NCBI GenBank assembly: GCA_001579985.1
Contig: LRSR01012215.1
Coordinates: 1-54,511 of the forward strand
Direction of reading: 5' to 3'
DNA length: 54,511 nucleotides
Origin: Hypsibius dujardini
Taxonomy: Eukaryota; Tardigrada; Eutardigrada; Parachela; Hypsibiidae
Shown here: positions 13,801 through 24,491 of the stretch, piece by piece
Layout of the letters: each line of letters starts with the position of its first letter
Numbering within the stretch: the stretch's first letter is position 1
The notes under the pieces: generated by a model
What the model was told of the DNA's origin: nothing
Database searches by the model: none
Seen by the model: only the letters and a program-made list of their open reading frames with translations
Made by a program: the position numbers and the translations under genes

Positions 13801-14373
13801 TCGATGCCGACGATGTCGCCCTCCAGAAACGCTGCTTTCGAAGATAGTGCGAGTGATGTGTCGTCCAAAGCGCTTTCTGGAAAAGAATTTTCGGCTCACT
13901 GGTATTTTGAGCAAAAATTGATCAACCATGCAGAAAATAGTTTTGCGGATATTCTTTGTCCCGTAAAATGTAACTTCTAGGATTGTGCTTTATTTATGGT
14001 TTTCTTCACGAATCAATCTTTTGGGAATAGCTATTAATATACGATTAGGTAAACGTGGCCCTGTTTTTAATATTTCTGTAACATTTTCGTAACATTTTTG
14101 TAACATTTTTGCTTTGCTCGTCTCGGTCAATCGAGTGAGCTATTAGCTGAATTTTTTTTTCTAGAAAGCAAAAGACAGCTTCTGGGTCGTAAGCGGATCA
14201 AAATAGTCGCATTACGGCGAACAGGTAAGCAAACAACTGCAAAAAGAGTTATAGGTGACAACTGCTGCCACAGAGGAGATATGGAACCTACCTGGATTGG
14301 GTTTGTAAACTATACGCCCATATATCTGGACTACCAAGGTGATCGTCCAGATACAACGCAGGAATCGCTCCAT
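4801..14373 (-). CDS. astacin metalloprotease fused to an inactive GH18 (chitinase-like, IDGF-type) domain
   Basis: Fourteen exons: 14373-14292, 13876-13767, 13695-13611, 13538-13412, 13347-13280, 13217-13161, 11932-11861, 11692-11447, 11380-11198, 7956-7715, 7240-7119, 7052-6935, 5315-5007, 4935-4801, about 651 aa. All junctions are GT..AG and keep phase. Residues 1-27 are a hydrophobic signal peptide (start MERFLRC). The short prodomain carries LEGD, the aspartate-switch region. The astacin domain has QHEIMHAIG..HEQSRLDRD (zinc motif at 170-174), the four conserved Cys, and SVLHY at 222-226, where the Met-turn Met is Leu. A Thr/Pro linker (TTTPTPSG) leads into GH18: RGCYYS, LCTYITVAF, LSVGG (365), DGLDIMYQ (402-409), NVAAYD, AGLPFYGHGW and GVYAWD. 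The GH18 acid/base Glu is Gln and the middle Asp is Met, as in non-catalytic chitinase-like proteins. The 3.24-kb intron 9 holds microsatellites. The alternative is two adjacent genes, but the GH18 part has no Met or signal peptide of its own. Confidence 0.85.
8660..8850. repeat. (TCTG)n microsatellite, imperfect
   Basis: Imperfect TGTC/TCTG tandem repeats over about 190 bp produce spurious Cys/Val/Ser-rich ORFs in all frames. It lies inside intron 9 of the astacin-GH18 gene. Confidence 0.9.
9568..9645. repeat. (TG)n/(GGTG)n simple repeat
   Basis: G/T-only tract of TGTGTG and GGGTGTG units, followed by A-rich AAATAAA-type sequence. It lies in the same intron as the TCTG array. Confidence 0.85.
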
Positions 14374-15245
14374 TGTCGCAATTCCCTTGTGAGATGCAAA
14401 CTTACAATATTTATCTAGTTACAGTAACAGTTTCGAGAGAAAATTTGAAGAATGTGTCGTTTTGCTATCGAGCATACTTCTGGCTGGAAGAAAATGCCGC
14501 ACTTCTGCCGTTTCCGAACATTAAGGGTTGTACAGACAAAGAGAATTCGACAGGACCTATAACCAGTTTATCTCCCATTAAAGCTTGACTAATCAGTGAT
14601 ATAAATGCTAACGGCGACAATTTTTCTTTCTGCACGTTATGGTGTCTGTAAGAAAACCGTGATTTGTTCACATCAGCGCCCACAAAGTTCGGTTCGTTTT
14701 AGAAGAAGAAACAGCTCCAATGTACGGCGCAGTCTGGTGGGTGAAGAAAAGAGACTTCATTCGTAAAAAAAAACCTGATATTTTTCTACTTGAAAGAAAA
14801 CACGGAAGAACTATCTGGAGGGCAAACATTTTTGTTCTTTGTCCTCGCGAACCCCTCGGGAGGAACTTTTCAATCACCTGTTTTAGTCGCAAACTAAAAT
14901 GAAATGAAAAATATGAAAACGCTAGAATACTTGTTCTTCAACAAAACGTCTACCCAGTAACAAGTTTTTTATGGCCAGAGTCGCCGTATCTCGTTAATTT
15001 CTAGACTAGTTTTCGGACTAGGGTAGAACAAGCAGTGCTGACCATTTTCAGCCAACTATAGACTGAGTCACGGATATTGTTCACATTTTATTCAGTGTCT
15101 ATACGGGTGTCAGCAATCCAACAGAGGTTTAGGGTATATCATATTTATCAGGCCCAAAAACCGTCCATAAACCAAAAATAAACAGACCCGTCGTCTGGCT
15201 GGCGTGGAGTGGTTCGTTCTGCATTTATTTATTGCAAGTGCCACA

Positions 15246-16449
15246 ATGTGGGATATAATCGTCGCCTTTTTTTTGACATCGTTTATCATCCTCACAAAAA
15301 CAGATGGTGGTCGGACGGTTAATAACTTGTGTGTAAGCCCTTCTGCTGCTTTACCTTGCGACTCCGATGCTGAGTGCACCGATTCGTGCATTAAAGATTT
15401 CTTAGGGCCTACTGGAAAATGCGGACCGTTTAGAAGTACTCAAATGTGCTATTGTAACGGATGCGCGAAAATCAACAAAGCCGGTACGAAGGAAAGCATA
15501 TCATTTGAGAAACACTGTTATTTAAGGCAATCAGATTTCGGGTAGTAGACTCATTTTCTGTCAGTTTTTGTCATTTAAATACGTGAGTGAATCTAGTATC
15601 CACCAGCTCACTGTCTTAAATAATAGTGCGTCAAAAATTATGCGCCTCTTTGCGTACTGGGTTCACTACAAAGCGTTCAAAGTTCGTGTCACGGTGACTT
15701 GATCAGTTTCACTAACAAAATTTATTTTGCAGTGTTCAGTTCTTCATCCGGACATGGTACGTAAAAAAATTGTGCTTGCCTTGACCCCGTTTGTTATACC
15801 GAAAAAAAGCAAAACGGAGCTGGATGCATTCCAGAAATTTATCTTGCATTATTTTTTGTAAACACTTATTAAGCAAATCGTTTACAGATGATCAACCACC
15901 GGCCGAATACTTCTGTTACTTTTACACAAACCTGACATATAGCTGTAAAACCGGTTGTGAACCAAATAGAGAAGACCAAAAACTAAACAGCTCTACAAAT
16001 GGCTCCAACGTGAAATTTTACGACATGCTCTGCAAAAGCAATGTACCACTTTTGTCCAGTAAAATTTGGGAAACTGGCCCTCACTGTAAGTACATGGTCA
16101 TCAAATACACAACAAATAAGCTTTTATTTGATTTGTAACTTATTGCAGCAATTGTCTCACATAGACAAATCAATACCGCTCACGACTCAAAAATTCTTGC
16201 AACATGTTCCTTCTACAAGAGCATGGTCTTTGACTGCAACGGAGTGACAGACTGCAAAGAAGCCGATAACGAGAACCGGTGCGGCAGCGCGGCGCCTTGG
16301 TCCGGACGGTATTCAGGTTCTCCGGAAACTGGTAATTTTTCGTACGCGAGACATGGATTTTTATGCTCGGTAAATTTTGTTCTTTTGGACCAGGATTCAA
16401 GGTCAACGGGACAATAGTTAGAACCGGAAGCGATGCTGGAAATGGTTGA
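15246..16449 (+). CDS. gene A: secreted cysteine-rich protein with N-terminal 9-Cys region (novel family, short form)
   Basis: Five exons: 15246-15541, 15740-15756 (17 nt), 15888-16085, 16149-16331, 16394-16449, about 249 aa, ending in TGA. The start chosen (MWDIIVAFF) opens a clean signal peptide; an upstream in-frame Met at 15204 would put 14 residues before it. Residues about 30-90 hold nine Cys (LPCDSDAEC, CYCNGC) and are absent from gene G. The family domain follows: YFCYFYTNLTYSCKTGC, a YDMLC, then ATCSFY, DCNGVTDCKEAD, RCGSAAPWSGRYSGSP and a short tail after GFKVNGTIV. Eight Cys are shared with genes B and G. The upstream donor is phase 2, and the micro-exon restores phase 1. I recognise no named domain. 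The tail position matches gene G (ending SDTG) and pseudogene B (ending SDAGSG). Confidence 0.8.
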
Positions 16450-19400
16450 ATGGGCAAGCACCATCTTGCGCCAAGATAAACTTGTGAAAAAATCTACCAC
16501 GCTGAAAAGAAGATGTATATGTTAGTATTGTTATGACTGCTTCCAATTTGGCCCATCAGAATTTAACGTGCATTGAGGCGCTGGGAAATTAAAAAAAAAA
16601 ACGAGAAAGTTCCGTAATGACCTAACCAAATGAAGCAATTTGTAATTGTGGCATTACTACAATTTTGCTCTTCAATATGCAAACGATGGCAAGCCTGAGC
16701 AAATTTGCAAAATCGAACATGAAATTCAAATTCCTTGAAAGTAATTTCGCTAAGCTGCAAGCCTCGTTTGTGTCTCTGGTCTTCGACTTTATGATTAAAA
16801 AGATATATGTTTAAGACTACGCTAACAGACTTGGACGAAGTTATCCGCGCTCATGAAGCTTCTGAAGGAGTTTCTTCCGTTCACGCGGTGTCTGCAAGAG
16901 ATTGTTTCGTAAACCAGAATTTTATTGGCAATTTAATATTAAGTCCTTCATAGAAATAAATAGATTGCTGATAAACTCCGTTAAAAACTAGCAATGTAAT
17001 ATACATATTTTGCTGACAATGTACAAATTCTGTACTTAAACTAATTAAAAAATAATAAATACTGTGTCGTAAACACTAGCATATGGAAGGACTCCATAAC
17101 ATCAGAAAGCAGTTGTCTAATGTTTCCTTTTTGCCAATTCCATATGCAGAACGATTCTGAAAAGGCCACTGTGCTAGCCCAGCCACAACGTACAGATGCT
17201 CTCTAGGTCGCTCATCGACAAATGTGCTACTGAAAGCCACAATTCCGGTTGTGCTTCAAAACTAGTTTTATTGGCAGTGTGCAAAATCATTCGCAAAATA
17301 GTTGTGGTTGTACACATGTATGTCCGAAATATTTAACAAAATGTTGAGGTCGCCGCAAAACTCGTTTGAATACACAGTACAAGGGTGCTTACTGGTAGCG
17401 TTCAGGGAACATGTCTTTGCCTGCGCTGTATTTGATATGTGATAAAAAAAACAGTGATGAATGAAAACAGGTTTGATGCCCCGTGTTTGTTTGAGCGCCA
17501 TAAAAGTTTCATGTATGTTATTGGAATTGCGAAAGAAGCTTTCGGTTACCTCGATCGCGCAAAATACTACATGTATGTAGAAGCATACTGGACCGAACGA
17601 TGGCTAACAGTTACAATTACTGACCAAAAATCATGTCCTGGTGTACCTATGGCTTACTCTGGCCATTTTGGAAAGATTCTTAAAAAAACTCACCTTCGAA
17701 ATGTACAACTCCGCTAACGCAATGATGAAATATATTTACTTAAACCCACAGTATTGCTATTGTCGACAAAATTCAGAGCATGTTCATCGAAAAATAAATA
17801 CTAACTTCCACTGTTTGAGATGGTCAAATACTGAAATCAGATCGAAATATCGTTTGAAACCGAGGTTGCAGTTTACACTTACAATGATGAACTTAATATT
17901 ATTATACAGCTGAGCAGTGTGAGAAAACTTTTACCCATTTGTTTCCCACAAAAATTTGTAATTGGAAATCTTAGCCACGTTTAACATACTAACAGAAGTA
18001 TTTTTGTAAAAATATGGTTACCAACGTTCGGTTTTTATTGCCCTTTTGCGATTTTACCTGTTTAAGGTAGCTTTCTTTGAACGTAATTGCGTAAGGCTTT
18101 TACTCAACAGGATCTCTTTGTGAGGTATCGCATCACTGGGCTGAAGGCCGTCTACTACTTTTTCGGTACACTTCAGACATTTTAGAGATCATTTGTTCGC
18201 TCAAAAACAACCCGTTTTTTCGGATTAATTATGTTCAAACTAGCTTGAAATGGGTGGTAATAGGCGACAGAGTTTTAAAGCCTGCACGGGGTGTTGGATC
18301 TTTTTTATCTGAGCAGAGCGTTTTGACGGTTTATTTGAAAACTAACAGCTGAAAGAATCGGAAAACTTGTTTCCGTCAAAGGGATGATTCAAGGTCTGCT
18401 CTACTTATTCAAGACGTTACTGCAACCGGAGATGTACGATTTTAAAATAACCGCAATTCCAGCAATTCAATAATTTGATTATAATATCAGAAGGTTACCG
18501 GAAAAATACCCAGAATTTTGGGAGGGTTATTTGTAGTGGGGAAGCTTGAAATCTTGCCGGCTTTTTATCCAAGAATATTCACTGCATATACGCGTTTCAA
18601 GTTCGTACATGGCAAACAGCAGAATCACTTTCAGTGTTCAATTTCAACACAAACGGAAGAAAACAAAATTAGTATCCCGGGGAAAAACGGATTTAAGTAA
18701 AAAAATATTAGGCCAATCCATCATATCAAAGATTTTTAGACTTTGTTACAATCCAGTTGGTGATGAAAATTTTCACAAGTAAGCTTGCAAAACGTTTTCG
18801 CAGCATTTCCTCAGTGCGTGACGCTGACGCCTCATTTCTGTACGTGGGATAAGTCATATGGGCAAATCATTCTTTCTGATATCAGTCAATGACCAATATC
18901 CATAAATTATGAGCCGACAAAGAAACTGTTCCCCGTTATGAATTACAATGTTGAAAAATTGTACTTTGAAGTTATTGAAATTTAACTCGTTGAAAATTGT
19001 TTTGCCGCATGGTTTGTTTCAGAGTACGCCTGGTGTTTCAAGTGTTGGGGCGTGACTCTGATGTTATACTTCTTTACAAACACTCCCAGTATTTTTCCTT
19101 TGCTTTCAACAATAGCCTCAAGATTACAGAGTTAGTACGTTCTAGTGTTGTTTAAATATATTTAAATTGTTATTTAATATACTCAAAAAGGGTGTTTTTT
19201 TTTTAAATAAAATTTATATTTTTAATTTTATTTAATATCAGAATTTTATTTTATTTTATTTATAAATTTATTTAGAATACAAGTTTGCGTTTTATTTTAT
19301 TGATATTTTCAAATTTTTCCATCGATAAACTGGCTATTTAAATAACATTTTTTATTTAAATAACCCGTACATCTTCTGGCCAAAAAGGCGCTGGGAGTGG

Positions 19401-19962
19401 GCGTTTCTAGTAAAAATTACTCAGTTCTCGTCACGTCCTTTTGCTATGTTATTTAATGTGGTGTGACATGGGAAATGTTCTATTGCAATAAAATAATGAC
19501 CGCGATATTCGCTTGTCAGTACAAAAATCTCTCTTTGAAAAGTCTTTGAAATATTAAAATTAACGCATGTTATTTAAATAGAATATGTTATTTAAATAAC
19601 ATGCGTTATTTAAATAAAACTTTTAATTTAAATTAAATAATAATTTTATTTAAATTCGGCTGTTTTAATTGAATATATTTAAACGTTATTTTATTTTATT
19701 TATTGGCAAGATTTAAATTTATGTTATATTTTATTTAAATTCAAAAGTGTTATTTAAACAACACTAGTGCGTTCCACTAATTTATGGAAAACACTCGAAA
19801 TAAATCTTTAGGTTTTTAAAAATGCAATATTCATCATTTTAATGTCGACTGGCGATTTCTTCGAGTCCAATGACGAATACATTATACCCTGACTCGCCTT
19901 TGTGTTCTGTGCAAAACCGATGGATTTCTGTTCTGGCAGATTGATCTTTAACATTTTTCCAG
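16450..19962. other. intergenic, with an AT-rich island
   Basis: No supported gene in 3.5 kb. A 49-codon ORF starts at 16809 (MFKTTLTDLDEVIRAHEA) with reasonable codon use but no recognisable domain. The 3' third becomes very AT-rich (19140-19760, listed separately). No 5' exon for pseudogene B was found here. Confidence 0.5.
19140..19760. repeat. AT-rich island dominated by ATTTAAAT palindromes
   Basis: About 600 bp almost purely A/T with many perfect ATTTAAAT or TTATTTAAATAA palindromes (for example around 19330, 19570, 19600, 19730). It could be an expanded low-complexity sequence, a MITE remnant, or a scaffold-attachment type region. The sequence alone does not say which. Confidence 0.8.
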
Positions 19963-20528
19963 TGACAGTGGAGCAGGCAGCAGCCGATTTCTTCTGCTAC
20001 TTTTACACAAACCAAACATGCAGTTGTAAGACCGATTTTGAGCCAAATGGAGGTGAACTTAAACTCGGAGACTTCAACAACGATTCCAACATGAAGTTTT
20101 ACGACATGAACTGCAAAACGAAGGTTTAGATTCCGTTTGGAAAACGTTGGAAATCGGTAGCCGCAGTAGGTAGCGTTAAAATAGACGCTTAAACAAAGGA
20201 GCAACTTCGGAAATTCAAAAACCGTTTTATTTGCTACAGAAATTGTCAGGGGAATAACCAACACCGCTCACAACACGAAAATTATTACAACTTGTGCCTT
20301 CTAGAACAGCATGGACTTTGACTGCAATGGAGTAACGGATTGCAAAGAAGCTAATAATGAATACCGATGTGGTAGTGCAGCGCCTTGGAGCGGACGGTAT
20401 TCCGGTTCCCCAGACCAAGGTACTTCAGTTTTCGATAATGATATTTCGCTCGCGAACATGTTGCTCTTGTAGGTTTCAAGCTGAATGGGACAATCATAAA
20501 AACCGGAAGTGATGCCGGCAGTGGATAA
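19963..20528 (+). pseudogene. gene B: decayed short-form member of the cysteine-rich family
   Basis: Three exon equivalents: about 19963-20165, 20240-20419, 20473-20528. They align with genes A and G through YFYTNQTCSCKTDFEPNGGE, FYDMNC, DCNGVTDCKEANNEYRC, GSAAPWSGRYSGSP and GFKLNGTII, and end in TAA. Three lesions disrupt it. A TAG lies at 20127-20129, where the paralogues have Leu or Pro. A 1-nt deletion sits in the WEIG region near 20150, after which the original frame ends exactly at a phase-1 donor. A second TAG stands in CAF-stop, where the paralogues have CxFY (TAC to TAG). The third Cys of the first cluster is also replaced (KTDF for KTGC). No signal-peptide exon was found. Splice sites are still recognisable, so decay looks recent. 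Confidence 0.85.
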
Positions 20529-22434
20529 AACAAAAAACAAATTCATCAATAAGCTGGATATTTTAACTAAGAAAATTTTATTCGGTACCCCTTATATCGC
20601 GTCTGTTCGAGTGTGGTATTACTTGCTGACGATTTTTACGCCCTGATATCAAAGACAAATTAGCTTGAATTTAGAAATATTCACGAGCCTCATTTTTCCT
20701 CTCGGTAATAGAGCCATGTTCACCACAAAAAACTGTAGTCGACTAAACAGATCGCAATAAACTCGTCAAGTTTTTGTCGAAGTAAAAACATTGTTGGCGT
20801 TGTCATTTTTTTCTCGGACGCCAGCGGCAATTTCGTAGCATTGCTAAATAACTCCGGAAATACGAAAACTCATGCACAATTGCAATTTCTAGAGAGCATG
20901 ACAGAATTTTTTTTTTCATAAATATTATTTTCAAATGTATTGCTCGTCTTAGGTTTTTCGGCGATGGACGAAAAAGACACTCGCCAGCCTGAAATAATTG
21001 TCGTTAGCGAATTCTTTTATCGAAAAAAGGTTAAAGGGACCAGTCATCCGCTTTTTCATCTAGCTTTCGGAAAAACAATATTTTTAACGAAAGCTGCCAA
21101 CTATCGGATTTTACTAGAAGCTGCTTAATTTAAAAATAATTCACCATAATAGCAACGAAACTCAACCCTTCTCACGACAGGATTATAACCAGTCAAACTG
21201 GTAGTGGGGTGGAAAGAAAGTATATGCCACTGAGACAAAGGGGCTTGTTTGAATTATTCCCTCATCAACGCGGTGCATAATATAACCTCAAGCTGTTAGG
21301 CATCCATCGTTTTATGGAGCAGGAGACATGACTAAGCTACAACCTAAAAAGCCATTACGTTTTTAAAAGATATTTACATCTCTTAAATAGTGAGCAGTAC
21401 GCACGGAAAGTAGTATAACTTTCGAACAGAAAATAAGCCAGAACAAATCAAAAATTGCACAGCCCAAATCGCCTGATACACATAACGTCGCACAGAAAAA
21501 ACCGTCACTGCAAAAAAAATTCGTGTTTTGTTCTTCGCAGTTTTTTGCTGACTAGCAGAACATACATTTTTTCATTAACCTGGTAGTGACATATTTCACG
21601 CAGAATTACAGGTTCTGATAGTTTAATGACTGCTACATGTTGTAACGTCTTATTGTAGACCGGGTATAGACTGGAAATACAACTATACGTCAGGCGTATA
21701 CACTTTTGTTTTGCAGTTTCGACCTGGCAACTCGATTTGTGCAAGCAATATTTTTTTTAAGCTACACCACAGCCTTCGGGTTCGAATGAGTCATGCTTTT
21801 TATATTTCATGAAGTTGCGATGAAAAACAGTTTGCTTTGGGTTTGTACGTAAGAAGTATGATTACTCGTTAATTATAAAATCCGGCAGATATTTCAAATA
21901 CGTCAATTGCGAATGTCTAACAATATGCTACAGCAACGTTTTACTTGTTCATAGTTCAGACCTGTTTATGGTTTGGAGAAAAGGTCTCCCGCAATGTATG
22001 CGTGGCGTCACGCGCGCGCGCCGACAGCTGTCTCGCGCTGTATCTCACATGGGATCGAGGGCGAATCGCTTTCAAAGCGATTGCACTGTATCTCGCGTTG
22101 TACGCGTCACTGTTACGTCACTGCGTTGGATTGCAGTGCTTGATTCCAGACTATAACAGCAACTTTAGCGGTACGGAATGTCGGTTGTGTCAGAATGTTG
22201 ATGGTAATAATTCTAAGTTGCCCGAAAATTGCAGCAGTCAAACCCCTTTTCACACAAACGCTCTCTTATAACTTTGCTTCCACAGAATCATTGCAAAGTT
22301 AGTTTGATTTCAATAAGTTTCCGACATTCCATTTTTGATTTGGATTTGTGACAAATACTGGAGGAAATTTGTTGTTATTGAAATTTACTGATTTTTTACC
22401 TGGCCGTCTGATTCTGATTCCGTATTACTCGAAG
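20529..22434. other. intergenic, no supported gene
   Basis: Short random-looking ORFs only. A GC-richer patch with GCGCGC near 22009-22025 (CACGCGCGCGCGCC) precedes gene C by about 400 bp. It could belong to the promoter region, but no defined element can be named. Confidence 0.4.
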
Positions 22435-24107
22435 ATGTTTTTTCTTTGCTCTGTATTGTGCACTGTGATGCTCTCCAGATCCCTGGGTACGTTACTTAAT
22501 GTTAACAATTTTTATTCTTTCGAATTTCTCTGTTATTGTGCCTACTTCTTCTACAGCTCAGTCTGCAATTCTGACAGTGAAGACGGAAACCCGGACATAT
22601 CAGGCAGCTGGTCAACCATCCAAAGTAGAACTTGTCATCATAGTGCAAGATAATTCTGTCTTAGATAATGTTTATTCTGTAAGTAATTCTCGGATCAAAC
22701 TCCAATTCCTAATGAATTCGGCCAGTATTATTTCTCTTAGACTTGTTATTTTATAATTTTGTTTTTTTATCAGCGAGCTCCAGTCATCCAAGAGGACATT
22801 AACGAGTTTCGGCAGGCTGCTGATGGCTTCTCGACCGAGGATATTGTCAAAGCTGGCCTGAAAAAATTTCGTCTAGGGTTTATGCGATCTGAGAACGTTA
22901 CAGGTTTATAAATGAGGCCTGAAAAATAAAAACATTATAAAATAATTTTTGAATTTTTTATTTAGGAAAAAATACAACATCGACTCCACTACCGTCGAAT
23001 GTAACAAACGCGGAGACTCTGTCGACTAGCACGAAAGAAAATGTGATACGTAACCAACGTAAGACGAGGGGATGCAATTTCATGCCACATATTAAAATGT
23101 TGCATTTTCTAGAAATTTCACCGGCTAAGACTGTAATGGGAAAAATTGGAGAGAACACCAACATTTCGGCACACTGCTTCTTCTTCACCAACTGCTCCTA
23201 CACTTGTAAGACGAACTGTGACGGAGATGGACATCCACAGAAAAAGTCTTTTTCTACAAATCCCAACATGCGCTACACGGATTACAATTGCACTGATGTC
23301 GCAACAATCAACGGCACTGCTCAGTGGAAGGAAGCTGGTGGTAAGACCTTTTATCCATTTTCCAGTAATGTTAAAATAGCCTCACAAAATCTGAATGCAA
23401 TTTTAAATGATTGTAAATGGCCTAGTGTTTTATATAAAAAATGTTTGGTCATCACAGAAAAATAATATCACCTCCAGCTTAATAGACTCGCATTTCCTTT
23501 AAAATGGCTTACAGCAATAACTTAGGTGCTCTATTATTATGCAGATAGAGTGAAAAATCCGAAATCTACTGAGCAGACTTGAGATAAATCTGACATTGAT
23601 TTGTTTTGAATACACCGTTTTTGGTTTGCTTATTAACTCTGGAACTATCAATTAGCGCTTAGATTTGGGTTGATAACGTTTCGCCCTTCTCTCTAGGGGT
23701 TGTGAAAAAGTTTTTCGATTCCTCGCGAAAGAACGAAATTGTGGCGACATGTGCTTTCTATGAAACGCACTGGTACGAATGTTACGGAGTGGCAGACTGT
23801 TCGAAAGGGGACCAGGGGATTTTGAGCTGCGCAGGTTCTGCACCGTGGCGCGGATTCTACGATGCCTCACCCCTTGGAGGTAAACAAAAGGCGCATGTTG
23901 ACTCTAATGCAGATTTGATGTTCGAATCTTTTTAGGAAGCGGCTGGACAGGAAATGTCACACAGGAAGCAATGAACGGCGGTGGTAGTTTTCCAGGTCAA
24001 AAAGGTGAGCCGCCAATACTAGTGCATATAACCAAACTATTTTCTACGTTGTATTTTCAAACTTGACAGGTCCTGCCGACACGGATGTTTTGCGGACGTG
24101 CAACTAA
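22435..24107 (+). CDS. gene C: secreted cysteine-rich protein (novel family, long form)
   Basis: Eight exons: 22435-22486, 22557-22678, 22774-22903, 22966-23049, 23113-23340, 23697-23879, 23936-24004, 24070-24107, about 301 aa. Every junction is GT..AG, and all are phase 1 except one phase 0. Exon 1 encodes a signal peptide (MFFLCSVLCTVMLSRSL). The N-terminal region (AQSAILTVKTETRTY, VELVIIVQD, FSTEDIVKAGLKKFRLGFM) has no Cys and no recognised fold. A short Ser/Thr linker with N-glycosylation sites follows. The Cys domain has CFFFTNCSYTCKTNC, MRYTDYNC, ATCAFYETHWYECYGVADC and GSAPWRGFYDASP, then GWTGNVTQEAMNGGG and the end LRTCN. Compared with the short form it has an extra Cys in each half, probably one added disulfide. 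The closest relative here is gene D on the opposite strand. Confidence 0.88.
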
Positions 24108-24320
24108 AACAACAAGGCGTTATGAATTTTGAATTGAGATCAATACGTAATTCTAGATTGCCGAAGCTGAAATTGTAGAGAGACGAAATGCGACGATAAG
24201 TTCCTTGAAAAAAACATTCCGACCGCTTGACAAAACTTTTTGATTAATAACGTAAAGGGCTCAACTTTTTTAAGAAAAATTACAGCTGCGAGTAATAGGA
24301 AATTCGCAGACCTGACATAT

Positions 24321-24491
24321 ACAGCTCTAGGTAATAGGAACGGACACCATTTCTTTTCAAGTAACGCCACAAGACTGCGCGCCGTGTTAAACCCGATTGC
24401 GACATCGTTGCGACATCACATTTAACACAGCATGCAGGCTTGTGGCGTGACTTGACAAAAATCTGTGTCCGTTCTAAATAGTCAGAGCTGT
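24321..24491. mobile_element. foldback (inverted-repeat) element, about 170 bp
   Basis: Left arm from 24321 (ACAGCTCTAG..., GAACGGACAC, CACAAGACTGC, GTGTTAAA) is matched in reverse complement by the right arm ending at 24491 (TTTAACAC, GCAGGCTTGTGG, GTGTCCGTTC, AGAGCTGT). The arms are about 75 bp with mismatches, so the element folds almost entirely into a hairpin. MITE-like; no coding capacity. Confidence 0.8.

Noticed and set aside
16809-16958. 49-codon ORF MFKTTLTDLDEVIRAHEA as a small gene
   Set aside because: Codon use is reasonable, but there is no paralogue, leader, splice context or recognised domain to support it.
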